Shown here one piece after another: positions 9,231-17,944 of a DNA stretch of 64,000 bases. Positions within the stretch are counted from its first letter, which is position 1. Each line of letters starts with the position of its first letter. The notes beneath the pieces were generated by a model, which was given only the letters and a program-made list of their open reading frames with translations, searched no databases and was not told the origin of the DNA. Source of the DNA: an uncultured Formosa sp. (GTDB lineage Bacteria > Bacteroidota > Bacteroidia > Flavobacteriales > Flavobacteriaceae); NCBI RefSeq assembly GCF_947500765.1, contig NZ_CANMTH010000001.1:310001-374000 (forward strand), read 5' to 3'. A program made the position numbers and the translations under genes.

Positions 9231-9269
9231 ATAAAAAAACCGAGCCGTTTAAAATATTAAACGGCTCGG
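9231..9269 (-). terminator. Terminator of the PiT gene
   Basis: A perfect 13-bp stem CCGAGCCGTTTAA/TTAAACGGCTCGG (9240-9252, 9257-9269). On the minus strand it is followed by a T-rich run, and it lies 30 bases after the transporter stop. Confidence 0.85.
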
Positions 9270-9299
9270 CTGTATTGTTTTAAAAGTATAAACGGTTTA

Positions 9300-11612
9300 T
9301 TATTCGTCTATTTCTTCGTCTTTAATTATTTTATGTATTTGAGTTGTTCCATCATTCGCATGATAAAACTCTTCTAGTAAATTCATTGTAGCGGTAAGAA
9401 GATCTTTTGTTTCTAATAGCAAACTAAAGTAAAGTGTAGTGTTTTTAGGGCTAACTTCTTCTGTTCTGGTGCGTTCTACTTGTTTCTGAATTTTATAAGT
9501 AATTTCTGTAAATAGATCTTTTTTAGTTTTTAAAATTTCTCCAATATCTTCAAATGAACGGTTTTCAAATGTCTTCTGTGTTTTAGAAAATAAACTTTCT
9601 AATAGCGTATCGATTTGTTTTAGTTCTTTAATCTGGTTGAATTTTAATTTCTTGTGGTTATTGTTTACGTGTTTGTAACTTACTTTAGAAATGTATTCTA
9701 AAGATTGAGACATGTCTTGTAAGTAGCCTAAGATATTAATATAGAAATTACTCGCTGCAACACTAGATTCATCAAGATTCTTAATGAAGTAAAAGATGTT
9801 GTCTCTTAATTCGTCAATCTCATTAGTTAGTTTTTCTACTTGTTTTTTATTTTGTTTTAGAGCAATTAAATCTTGTTTAGATAATCCGTTTATAGCACCT
9901 GTATAAATTCTATTAACACGTTTAATCGCATTGGCTATATTGTGAGCGCTTTCGTGTACAACACCTTGAATAGAGCTGCTTTCTGCACGAATGAGTTGAC
10001 CTTCGGCCTTAAGTTCTTTTTGTTTTTTGCTGTGCATTAAGTAGTTTCTAGATAATAATAGGAATGCTATTAATAATAAAATACCTACCATAGATGGCAC
10101 ATGTAAATTAATTAAGTATGCTATGATTGCTGCAGAAGCAAAAGCAATTAAAGCTGTAAAAAACCAACCACCAATAACATTTAAAACACCAGCAACACGG
10201 TATACTGCGCTTTCTGCTCCCCAAGCTTTATCAGCTAAAGAAGTACCCATGGCAACCATAAATGTTACGTATGTGGTAGATAGTGGTAGTTTCATAGATG
10301 TTGCAATAGATATTAGTACACTAGCAACCATAAGGTTTACTGCTGCACGTACCATATCGAATGCAGGTAATTCGTAAGTTTTGTTTTTTTCTAGGGCAAT
10401 TGTAGGTTTTTCAAAACGTCTATCAATTTTTTCTTGGGTAGCGCTTGGAATAATTAGTTTCACAAGGTCTGATAGGCCAACAGCTGTTCTTACAAATCCT
10501 CTTGATAAGAAGTTAGGTTGAAAACGTTCTTTAGTTTCATTTTGACTAGAAGATAAATCTATAGATGTTTTAACAACGGCTTTCGCTTTGCTAGAAAACC
10601 ATAGTGTTGCTACCATAACCATACCTGCTATAAATAGCATAAGAGTTGGTGTTTTAACGGCTTCAGATAAAATACCCATGTTAAATTGGTCTGCAGGTAT
10701 ACCCGATATAGACCATTCTTGGTAAGATTGCCATGCTGCAATTGGAACGCCAATAAAGTTAACCAAGTCGTTTCCTGCAAAGGCTAATGCAAGTGCAAAA
10801 GTTCCTATTAAAATGATTAGTTTGTATATGTTGAATTTTAATACCGTTAAATAAATGTAAGATACAATACTCCAAAATATAAAACTTATAAGTAGTATTA
10901 TAAAGACTTCATTTTCTATAAAGTGTCCGATTGTTAAACCGCCTAAGAACGAATAGCTTTCTTTAGCAAAAGCAGTTCCTCCAATACCTTTAATAAAAAT
11001 AAAGTATGAAATAGCTGTTATTGCTAAACCTCCGAATAGTGCACCTACCCATTTTGCTTTTTTATCGAAATTAAAGGATAAAAGTAAACGTGTAAACCAT
11101 TGTACTATAGCACCTACCGAGAAGGCTATTACTACAGAGAGTAGTATCCCAAATATAATTTGAGTGGCTTTAGAGGTGTTAATGTATTTTACTAAATCCG
11201 AGATGTTGCCGCCTTCATTTCCAATTTTAATAAGTGCTATGGCTACCGAAGCTCCTAAAAGTTCGAATACAATAGAAACTGTTGTGGATGTTGGCATCCC
11301 GATGGTGTTAAAGAAATCTAGTAATAAGATGTCTGTTATCATTACTGCCATGAAAATAATCATGATTTCACTAAACATGAACTCTCCTGGGTTAAAAATA
11401 CCTTTTCTGGCGACTTCCATCATACCGCTAGAGAAAATTGCTCCTATAGCCACACCAAGGCTGGCTACAACCATAATTGTTTTAAAAGAAACTGCTTTAG
11501 AACCTATTGCAGAGTTTAAAAAGTTGACAGCATCATTGCTTACGCCTACAACTAAATCGGCTATAGCAAGAACTGCCAAAGCAACAATCATTAATAAATA
11601 TATATTCTCCAT
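9300..11612 (-). CDS. PiT-family inorganic phosphate transporter with PhoU-like C-terminal domain
   Basis: A 770-residue inner-membrane protein. Two PHO-4 halves carry the PiT signature: VGVSNDAVNF around N26-D27 and FAGNDLVNF around N281-D282. These mediate low-affinity, ion-coupled phosphate uptake. About 11-12 membrane helices end near residue 520. Residues 530-770 are hydrophilic and helical with the ESSSIQGVVHESAHNIANA region, resembling the PhoU/DUF47 partner that is normally a separate gene, so transport and its cytoplasmic regulator seem fused. It stands alone, with a 789-base intergenic region upstream and its own terminator downstream. Confidence 0.92.
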   Translation of the reverse strand: MENIYLLMIVALAVLAIADLVVGVSNDAVNFLNSAIGSKAVSFKTIMVVASLGVAIGAIFSSGMMEVARKGIFNPGEFMFSEIMIIFMAVMITDILLLDFFNTIGMPTSTTVSIVFELLGASVAIALIKIGNEGGNISDLVKYINTSKATQIIFGILLSVVIAFSVGAIVQWFTRLLLSFNFDKKAKWVGALFGGLAITAISYFIFIKGIGGTAFAKESYSFLGGLTIGHFIENEVFIILLISFIFWSIVSYIYLTVLKFNIYKLIILIGTFALALAFAGNDLVNFIGVPIAAWQSYQEWSISGIPADQFNMGILSEAVKTPTLMLFIAGMVMVATLWFSSKAKAVVKTSIDLSSSQNETKERFQPNFLSRGFVRTAVGLSDLVKLIIPSATQEKIDRRFEKPTIALEKNKTYELPAFDMVRAAVNLMVASVLISIATSMKLPLSTTYVTFMVAMGTSLADKAWGAESAVYRVAGVLNVIGGWFFTALIAFASAAIIAYLINLHVPSMVGILLLIAFLLLSRNYLMHSKKQKELKAEGQLIRAESSSIQGVVHESAHNIANAIKRVNRIYTGAINGLSKQDLIALKQNKKQVEKLTNEIDELRDNIFYFIKNLDESSVAASNFYINILGYLQDMSQSLEYISKVSYKHVNNNHKKLKFNQIKELKQIDTLLESLFSKTQKTFENRSFEDIGEILKTKKDLFTEITYKIQKQVERTRTEEVSPKNTTLYFSLLLETKDLLTATMNLLEEFYHANDGTTQIHKIIKDEEIDE

Positions 11613-11953
11613 TTTTTAATCTCAAATTGTTTGCAAATATCTATAGTGTTTCTCACTGATGTGTTACGTAAATGTTATTAATTTTATTAAAAACAGTCGA
11701 TGTCTAATATGATTTGAATGTATTAATCTTAGAATTTAGATTTATAAATAATCTCTAAAATAATACGATTTTTAATAGTTATTAAGACTTGTGAGGGTTT
11801 TTTTTAATGTTGTGAGTGTTTACTTGGTAATTTTAAGATATTCTAAATTTTATATGTTAAAAATTTCAGTTAAAATATAATTTTTTGTTTCAGTTCTTTG
11901 AATAAAAAGTAAAAGATACTATTTTAATTTTATTTAACTATGAAATGTTCTTT

Positions 11954-12012
11954 TAAGATAAATATATCTTCTTTTTTTAATGCATAAGTTCATTTAATGC
12001 ATATTTATCTTA
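11954..12012. repeat. Nested inverted and direct repeats
   Basis: TAAGATAAATAT (11954-11965) is inverted exactly as ATATTTATCTTA (12001-12012). Between and overlapping these, TTTAATGCATA occurs twice in direct orientation (11976-11986 and 11993-12003, period 17). It looks like a regulatory protein-binding cluster or a structured RNA; function unknown. Confidence 0.55.
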
Positions 12013-12128
12013 CTTGAAGTATTATATGTTTTTTTATTAGAAGAAGATGCCTTGAAACCCCCTGTTGTTATTGTGTTTACGTGTTTTTGTTTGCGTTTCT
12101 AGAGGAGCTTAATATGTAATTTAAAAAT

Positions 12129-12158
12129 AAGAACTGCCCCTAAAGGCAGTTCTTTTGT
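12129..12158 (+). terminator. Isolated intrinsic terminator
   Basis: AAGAACTGCC/GGCAGTTCTT stem (12129-12138, 12145-12154) with a 6-base loop, followed by TTGTT. The minus strand also carries a T-rich flank, so it may work both ways. No gene ends near it on either strand, which suggests a small untranslated transcript. Confidence 0.6.
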
Positions 12159-12342
12159 TCATGATAAATAGTCGACAAAAACTAATAGCTTATATGAATA
12201 AATGCAAAGAACGACAATCTATTTTACGTCTGTGTGAAGCATATATTATGTTACTATTAATTGATTTTTAGAGCTATTAACATTGTAAGTGTCATAAAAT
12301 CAGTAAAATAATCCTCAATGTTAATTTAATGTTACCAAATTA

Positions 12343-12373
12343 TTGTTTAAACGTTAATTATTAGTTATCTTTG
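12343..12373 (+). promoter_or_regulatory. Consensus Bacteroidota promoter before the YwqK-like gene
   Basis: TTG at 12343-12345, a 20-base spacer, then TATCTTTG at 12366-12373; both boxes fit the flavobacterial -33/-7 consensus. The ATG lies 28 bases downstream. Confidence 0.7.
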
Positions 12374-12401
12374 AGTTGTAAATCAGTTAAAACACACGAA
12401 G

Positions 12402-12758
12402 ATGAAAACGAGAATATTATTTGTATTTGCTTTATTAGTGACTGCTATGTCATTTGCGCAAGATAAGAGAGAATTAAAATTAAATAACGATACACAGTTA
12501 ATAGATGTTACTTATTATCATGAAAACGGTGAAGTTAGTCAAACAGGAACTTACACTCAAGAAGGTAAGTTACAAGGTGAGTGGAATAGTTATGATGCTA
12601 AAGGACAAAGAACCGCATCTGCAAATTATGAGAATGGGAAAAAAGTTGGAAAATGGTTTTTCTGGGGAGATGATTCTTTGAGAGAAGTAGATTATTCTAA
12701 CAATGCTATTGCTAGTGTAAGTGAATGGAGTAACAAATCTAAACTAGCATCTCATTAA
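12402..12758 (+). CDS. Secreted YwqK/MORN-like small protein
   Basis: A 118-residue protein with a signal peptide (MKTRILFVFALLVTAMSFAQ, cleavage near residue 20). The rest is built of short G-x-W/Y repeats: HENGEVSQTGTY, EGKLQGEWNSYDAKGQR, ENGKKVGKWFFW. These resemble the MORN_2 motifs of YwqK-family proteins, which are often annotated as antitoxins from one B. subtilis member. Here a signal peptide and the lack of a partner toxin argue against an antitoxin role; it is probably a periplasmic protein of unknown function. It is monocistronic, with its own promoter and terminator. Confidence 0.85.
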   Translation: MKTRILFVFALLVTAMSFAQDKRELKLNNDTQLIDVTYYHENGEVSQTGTYTQEGKLQGEWNSYDAKGQRTASANYENGKKVGKWFFWGDDSLREVDYSNNAIASVSEWSNKSKLASH

Positions 12759-12780
12759 AAAAATGATAGGTATTAAAAAA

Positions 12781-12812
12781 CAAAAAGCACCCATTTGGGT
12801 GCTTTTTGTTTT
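12781..12812. terminator. Bidirectional terminator
   Basis: CAAAAAGCACCC/GGGTGCTTTTTG with loop ATTT, with T-runs on both strands. It ends the YwqK-like gene on the plus strand and the beta-helix lipoprotein gene on the minus strand. Confidence 0.85.
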
Positions 12813-12830
12813 TGTATATAATCTTGTTTG

Positions 12831-14837
12831 TTATAAACTTGCGTTTATCCAAGACCAAGTTGAAATATCTACTTGGGTTCCGTCGTTATAAGCATCAGTA
12901 GTAGTAGCGGCTTCACCGTCTATAATAACGTTAGCTAAAGGACCATCGTCTTTCATGTCGATGTTAACATCGTAACCACTTAAGTAAAGATTAGTGATTG
13001 TTCCTCCAGATTGTTTTTTAAACTGTAATGCAGTACCTCCAACAGTAGAGATTGCAGTAATGTTTACAAATTTAGGGTTGTTGTTGTCTTTATCGCCTTC
13101 AAATACAGTAGAAAATCCTTCTCTTGTATGAGAGATGTAAGCATTGGTAACAGTACCATTCCATCCTTCAGTCCAGTCAACAGAATCATCATCGTTATTG
13201 TCGAAGTATAAGTTTGTTGCAGAAACAGTTCCTCCAAAAAATTCGATACCATCATCAGCTCCGTTAATTACTGCAATGTTTTCTATAACAGTTTCAGATC
13301 CTACAGCGTAAAGCGATACACCGTTGTATTGAGACTCTGAGTTAATTTGAGCACCTGTACCTTTAATCACTAAGTTTTTAATAGATCCTGAGTTGTCAGC
13401 ATCGTTAGTTCCGCCATAAATGAAACCTCCAATTTCTGCAGTAGCATCTTCACCAGCAGTAGTTGAAGCATCTCCACAGATTGTTAATCCGCCCCAGTCT
13501 CCTGGTTCAGCGTTTACAGAAGCCATTACCACTGGGTTCTCTTCAGTACCTTGAATGTCTATTTGACCACCTTTTAAAACAGCGATGTAAACACCAGTAC
13601 CACCATCTCTAGCAGTAATTTTTGTTCCTGCAGGAATAGTTAATTTTCCACCGTCTTGAACGATGTAAGATGAGTTTAATATATAGCTAATAGAAGCATC
13701 TAAAGTAATATCTCCAGTTACAGCTCCTTGTAATACATTGCTTTCAAGAGAAACGTCTGTGTCTACCCAAGCAAAGTCATCTACATCTACAGTTGGTACA
13801 ACTGATGTATTTAAACCGTAGAAATAATCTCCAGATTCAGCCATTGCTTCGTCTGAAGCTAAAGCAACAGGTGAGTATCCGTCTTCAAAAACAACATTAG
13901 ATGTTGCTCCTCCGTCTTTCATGTCTAAATCTACATCATAACCACTTAAAGATAGGTTCGTGATTGTTCCTCCAGACTCTTTCTTAAATTGTAAAGCTGT
14001 ACCACCAACAGTAGAAATTGCTGTGATGTTATTAAAAGAAGGGTTTCCGTTATCTTTATCTCCTTCAAAAACTGTAGAGAATCCAGAAATAGTATTAGAT
14101 ATGTAAGCTCTGTCTACAGATCCATTCCATCCTTCTGTCCAGTCGATAGCGTCATCATCAAGATTTTCTAAATATAAGTTAGACACGCTAACTGTACCTC
14201 CAAAAAACTCAACACCATCATCAGAACCATTAATTATGGCTACGTTATCTACATAAGTACCAGAACCAACTGCGTAAAAAGATACACCATTGTATTGAGA
14301 TTCTGAGTTAATTTGTGCTCCTGTACCTGAAATTTGTAAGTATTTAATGATTCCAGAACTATCGCTATCGTTTGATCCACCGTAAGTGAAACCACCTACT
14401 TCTGCTGTAGCATCTATACCTGCAGTAGTTGTAGCGTCTCCACAAAGTGTTAATCCACCCCAGTCACCTGGTTGTGCATTTACAGAAGACATAATTACAG
14501 GGCTACTTTCTGTACCGTTAATGTTTATTGTTCCTCCTTTTAAAGTAGCGATATAAACATCTGTTCCTCCATTTTCTGCAATGATTTTTGTTCCAGCAGG
14601 AATATTTAAAACAGCATTGGCATCAATAATAAATTGTCCAGTTAATTGGTATTGTACTCCAGATTCTAAAGAGTAACTTTCTTGTAGAGTACCATTTAAT
14701 ATACCAGCTTCAAGATTTGTAATTACATCAGCTTGTTCTTGTCCTATAGATTTTGGATCATCTGTACTACAACTTGTAAAAGCTACAGCTGATACTAAAC
14801 CAGCAACTTTAAAGAAATTTAAGACTAACTTTTTCAT
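12831..14837 (-). CDS. Lipoprotein made of two tandem beta-helix units, partner of a TonB-dependent receptor
   Basis: 668 residues, starting at the ATG at 14837, where a lipoprotein signal (MKKLVLNFFKVAGLVSAVAFTSC, lipidated C23) begins; an in-frame Met 14 codons earlier gives no signal. The mature protein consists of two copies of one unit offset by exactly 322 codons. Each copy contains PAGTKI, GGT.VYIA.LKGG, PGDWGGL.CGDA, GGF.YGG, INSESQYNGVS, DDG.EFFGGTV, DWTEGWNG and FEGDKDN blocks. The short repeating turns and Asp/Gly-rich loops suggest right-handed parallel beta-helices, perhaps Ca2+-stabilised. The TonB receptor gene lies 133 bases upstream on the same strand, so a surface-exposed substrate-capture role is inferred; the ligand is unknown. 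Confidence 0.85.
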   Translation of the reverse strand: MKKLVLNFFKVAGLVSAVAFTSCSTDDPKSIGQEQADVITNLEAGILNGTLQESYSLESGVQYQLTGQFIIDANAVLNIPAGTKIIAENGGTDVYIATLKGGTININGTESSPVIMSSVNAQPGDWGGLTLCGDATTTAGIDATAEVGGFTYGGSNDSDSSGIIKYLQISGTGAQINSESQYNGVSFYAVGSGTYVDNVAIINGSDDGVEFFGGTVSVSNLYLENLDDDAIDWTEGWNGSVDRAYISNTISGFSTVFEGDKDNGNPSFNNITAISTVGGTALQFKKESGGTITNLSLSGYDVDLDMKDGGATSNVVFEDGYSPVALASDEAMAESGDYFYGLNTSVVPTVDVDDFAWVDTDVSLESNVLQGAVTGDITLDASISYILNSSYIVQDGGKLTIPAGTKITARDGGTGVYIAVLKGGQIDIQGTEENPVVMASVNAEPGDWGGLTICGDASTTAGEDATAEIGGFIYGGTNDADNSGSIKNLVIKGTGAQINSESQYNGVSLYAVGSETVIENIAVINGADDGIEFFGGTVSATNLYFDNNDDDSVDWTEGWNGTVTNAYISHTREGFSTVFEGDKDNNNPKFVNITAISTVGGTALQFKKQSGGTITNLYLSGYDVNIDMKDDGPLANVIIDGEAATTTDAYNDGTQVDISTWSWINASL
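12834..13736 (-). repeat. Second copy of the 322-codon intragenic duplication
   Basis: Encodes the C-terminal beta-helix unit. Matching blocks lie 966 bases (322 codons) from their counterparts in the first copy, for example the VYIA(V/T)LKGG block at about 13565-13590 versus 14531-14556. Confidence 0.9.
13746..14702 (-). repeat. First copy of the 322-codon intragenic duplication
   Basis: Encodes the N-terminal beta-helix unit of the lipoprotein. Both copies end in a Trp-containing tail (FAWVDTDVSL here, WSWINASL in the second), so the unit was duplicated in frame with its own end. Confidence 0.9.
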
Positions 14838-14970
14838 ATTAATTTTTGTTTGATTTTGTTTATTGTTTAGCTGTTGCAAAGAAACACGCTTAGTGTTTCT
14901 GTATATTTAACTCAGTATTAAAGTAAGGTTACGCTTTAGTGGTTGTTTAAGCTTCTGTGTTAATTGAATA

Positions 14971-17715
14971 TTACTTAAAGGTGTATTTTAAACTTAGGCT
15001 TAATAAACTGCCTTTTTTATAAGAAAGTACAGTTTCGTTAGTTTGAATTCCTGTATTAATATTTCTTATGTTTTGTGTTTGTTTAATTTCTGGATTTAAT
15101 AAGTTTCCTCCTGTGAATTTTATTAATAAATTATCTGTTATAAGTTTGCTAACTACCAAGTCTAAGGTTACAAATCCTTTCTCAATAATAGCATCGTTGT
15201 ATAATACGGCACTATTTGTAAAATCTTCAGGAGAACCTAAAGCATATATTTTGTCTGAAGAATAGTTCCCTGTTAACGTAGCTATAAATTCTTTTTCCTT
15301 ATGGCTGTTGTAGCTTAAAGATCCGTTTATAATTAAGTCTGAAGCGCCTTGTAAATCTGTTTCTGTAATGTTGTTGTATTGGTAATCTTCAAGTAAATCT
15401 TGAGTAAACCACATTTTAGTTACATTGGCATTTAAATTTAATAAAGCATCGTCGTCGTCGTTAGTAATTAAATCTACTCGACCTTCAAATTCTAGTCCTA
15501 CAACATCTGCTGCATCTCCTGTGTTTGAGTATTCAAATATTCCAGAAGATCCTCTTGTTTGGGCTAAGTTTATAGGGTTTTTAATTTGCTTATAGAATGC
15601 TGTTGCAGAAACAAGTTCACTGCTTTTAGGGAAGAATTCCCATTTAAGGTCTAAGTTAAATACATCCGATTTTTCTAAATCTGGATCTCCACGTGTAACA
15701 CGTCCTGTTGGTGATACGTATTCGAATGGAGCTAATTCTTTAAATTCTGGAAGTGTTTGTGTTAAACTAGATGCTAGACGAAGGAATTGATTTTCGTTTA
15801 ATTCATACTTTAAGTTCACACTAGGATAAACTTCAGTGTATTCTTTTTTAATAGAACCTAAACGACCTACATAATTGGCAACATCCCAATTTACATTAAT
15901 TTCGTCTCTCTCTAAACGTACACCTAGGTTACCTGAGAATTTTTTGTTTAAACCAAAATCTAAATTAGCAAATCCAGCAATAATGTTTAAGTCTGCATCG
16001 TATAAGTCTGGATCTCTTTCGCGAAGTACTAATCCGTTATTAAAGTTTTCTGTTGTAAATGTTTCAGAAAAATCATCTACTGTTGGTACTTGGAAATCAC
16101 GAGCTCTAACTCCTATGAAAAGGGAGTTAAAAGAACGGTCTTTCTGACGGTAATCTGCTCCAAAATTTAATTTTAATGGTCTAGTGTTTGCATCTTCATC
16201 AAATTTACCTAATTCAATAGCATCTATAATATAAGCGTTATATTCTGTGTCTTCAATTTGTTGACTAGATTTTCTTTGTTGGTAATCGCCAACGTGAGCA
16301 TATTGTACTGTGTTTTCGTCTAAAATGTTAACCTCATTTCTAATTCTGTTAGGTTCTTGAGCTAATACATAATTAAATCCAGCCGCCCATTTTAAAGTAT
16401 TACGTTCTGTAATATTATGGTCTCCTTCAATTTGATTAATTAACATGGTAGTTTGCTTAAAGTTTTGGTCTCTTACAAAAGCACCATCTTCTTGAGGGTC
16501 TTGGTCAAATACATAACCTTCTCCGTTTCTACCTTGCTCATACACATTGTCGTCACTCTTGTTAACAGATAAGCTGCTAATTCTAATGTTATTATCGCTG
16601 TTTAATTTTAAACCTAAATTAATATAACCTGTAGAGTTTATGCTTGTGTTAGAAAGTTCTGTATCTGTAAATTCGTTGTCTAGAATATTAGATCTATAAC
16701 TTCTAAAAATACCTGTTTGATAATTGTATTTTTTAGAGTGAGAACCTGCTGCAAATAATTTTACTTGTTTACCGAATACTTCAAATTTTGTGCCTCCAGA
16801 TATTCCGATTCCGTAGTTTCCGTAGTTTTTCTGAATTATTGGGTCCCAACCTTGTCTAGTAATTAAGTCTACTAAGGCATATTCTTTTTTATGAAAACCA
16901 AGCGTTACATCTTCAGAGATAATACTCTTTTTGAAATTGTCTACCCCAAAAAGATTGGTGTTGTATCCTGATGATATACCAATAGATAATTCCTTTTTAG
17001 AATATCCTTTTGAAGTAATATCTGCATTTCCAGAGCTCTGATCTGCATAAGCAGATGTTGTATACGTTTTACTTATTCCTACATTTTCAATCATGCTTGT
17101 TGAAAATAGGTTTAAGTTTATGTTTTTGTTATTAACATCATCAGACGGAATTGGTAAACCGTTCATTGTGGTTGACAGGTATCTATCACCTAGCCCACGA
17201 ATATAAACCTCGCCAGACCCTTCACTTTTAGCGACTCCAGAAATTTTAGATGTTGCAGCTGCTGCATCTGTAACTCCAATTTCAGACAAGCGTTCTGCTC
17301 CAATACTTTCTTTAATAACAACAGCTTGTTTCTGGTCTAGCAATAACGCTGTTTCACTTTCTTTTCTGGTTGTGGTTTGTATAACAACTTCGTCTAATGC
17401 AGCTGCACTAGCACTCATAATTATATCTATTTGTGTTGTGTTTCCTGCGGTTACAGTAACGGGAACTTCTTGTGTTAGATATCCTACAAAACTAAAAACT
17501 AAGGTGTGTTTGCCAGGAGTAAGGTCTGTCAAAGAGTACATCCCATCCATATCAGATGTTGTTCCGTTTGTTGTTCCTTTTATTAAAATGTTTGCAAAGG
17601 CAAGAGGTTCATTATTATATTCTTTATCTGTTAACTTACCTGTAATAGTACCGGCATCTTGAGAATAAGAGAGCGCGGTAGTTAAAAATACTAATGCTAT
17701 TAATAATTGTTTCAT
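14971..17715 (-). CDS. TonB-dependent outer-membrane receptor with carboxypeptidase-like N-terminal domain
   Basis: 914 residues from the ATG at 17715, which begins a clean signal peptide (MKQLLIALVFLTTALSYSQ); longer starts at 17733 and 17775 only add charged residues. Residues 22-105 form a CarboxypepD_reg-like beta-sandwich (GKLTDKE..., GTTNGTTSDMDGMYSL). The plug domain follows (GEVYIRGLGDRYLSTTMNGL), then a 22-strand-type barrel ending in the typical terminal aromatic strand (LSLKYTFK). It imports an unknown ligand across the outer membrane using the TonB-ExbB-ExbD machinery. It is not a SusC-length protein and no SusD is present; the duplicated lipoprotein gene downstream is the probable accessory partner. 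Confidence 0.93.
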   Translation of the reverse strand: MKQLLIALVFLTTALSYSQDAGTITGKLTDKEYNNEPLAFANILIKGTTNGTTSDMDGMYSLTDLTPGKHTLVFSFVGYLTQEVPVTVTAGNTTQIDIIMSASAAALDEVVIQTTTRKESETALLLDQKQAVVIKESIGAERLSEIGVTDAAAATSKISGVAKSEGSGEVYIRGLGDRYLSTTMNGLPIPSDDVNNKNINLNLFSTSMIENVGISKTYTTSAYADQSSGNADITSKGYSKKELSIGISSGYNTNLFGVDNFKKSIISEDVTLGFHKKEYALVDLITRQGWDPIIQKNYGNYGIGISGGTKFEVFGKQVKLFAAGSHSKKYNYQTGIFRSYRSNILDNEFTDTELSNTSINSTGYINLGLKLNSDNNIRISSLSVNKSDDNVYEQGRNGEGYVFDQDPQEDGAFVRDQNFKQTTMLINQIEGDHNITERNTLKWAAGFNYVLAQEPNRIRNEVNILDENTVQYAHVGDYQQRKSSQQIEDTEYNAYIIDAIELGKFDEDANTRPLKLNFGADYRQKDRSFNSLFIGVRARDFQVPTVDDFSETFTTENFNNGLVLRERDPDLYDADLNIIAGFANLDFGLNKKFSGNLGVRLERDEINVNWDVANYVGRLGSIKKEYTEVYPSVNLKYELNENQFLRLASSLTQTLPEFKELAPFEYVSPTGRVTRGDPDLEKSDVFNLDLKWEFFPKSSELVSATAFYKQIKNPINLAQTRGSSGIFEYSNTGDAADVVGLEFEGRVDLITNDDDDALLNLNANVTKMWFTQDLLEDYQYNNITETDLQGASDLIINGSLSYNSHKEKEFIATLTGNYSSDKIYALGSPEDFTNSAVLYNDAIIEKGFVTLDLVVSKLITDNLLIKFTGGNLLNPEIKQTQNIRNINTGIQTNETVLSYKKGSLLSLSLKYTFK

Positions 17716-17944
17716 TTTGTCGTTTATTTTCATTCCGCAAATAAACTTCTGTTTTTTCGAATCAACTAGAATCACGGGTTAATGATAGATGATAAAAAGG
17801 TTAACTTAAAGTTAGAAGATTTGTTTGTTTTTTAAGTTTTGTAAACATTCTGTTAACATACAGAAATTCAAGAATCGGTTTAATAAGGCTTGAAGTACGA
17901 TGTATATTAGAAAGTGCTATATTGCGAAGACTTAAAATATAGTT

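Larger units (their letters stand above)
11613..12401. other. Long intergenic region with nested repeats and an orphan terminator
   Basis: A 789-base AT-rich region between divergent genes without a plausible coding sequence. It contains the repeat cluster at 11954-12012, an isolated hairpin terminator at 12129-12158, and the promoter of the next gene at 12343-12373. The remainder shows no clear feature. Confidence 0.6.

Noticed and set aside
10123..10377. Open frame antisense to the PiT gene (and a similar one at 11164-11619)
   Set aside because: Low-complexity shadow of membrane helices on the other strand; no independent signals.
12402..12758. Toxin-antitoxin module (YwqK annotation)
   Set aside because: The protein has a signal peptide, no partner gene, and its own promoter and terminator.
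12831..14837. Repeated blocks resembling a repeat array or CRISPR
   Set aside because: The repeats are coding, in frame and about 966 bases apart; they form an intragenic duplication, with no spacers or cas genes.
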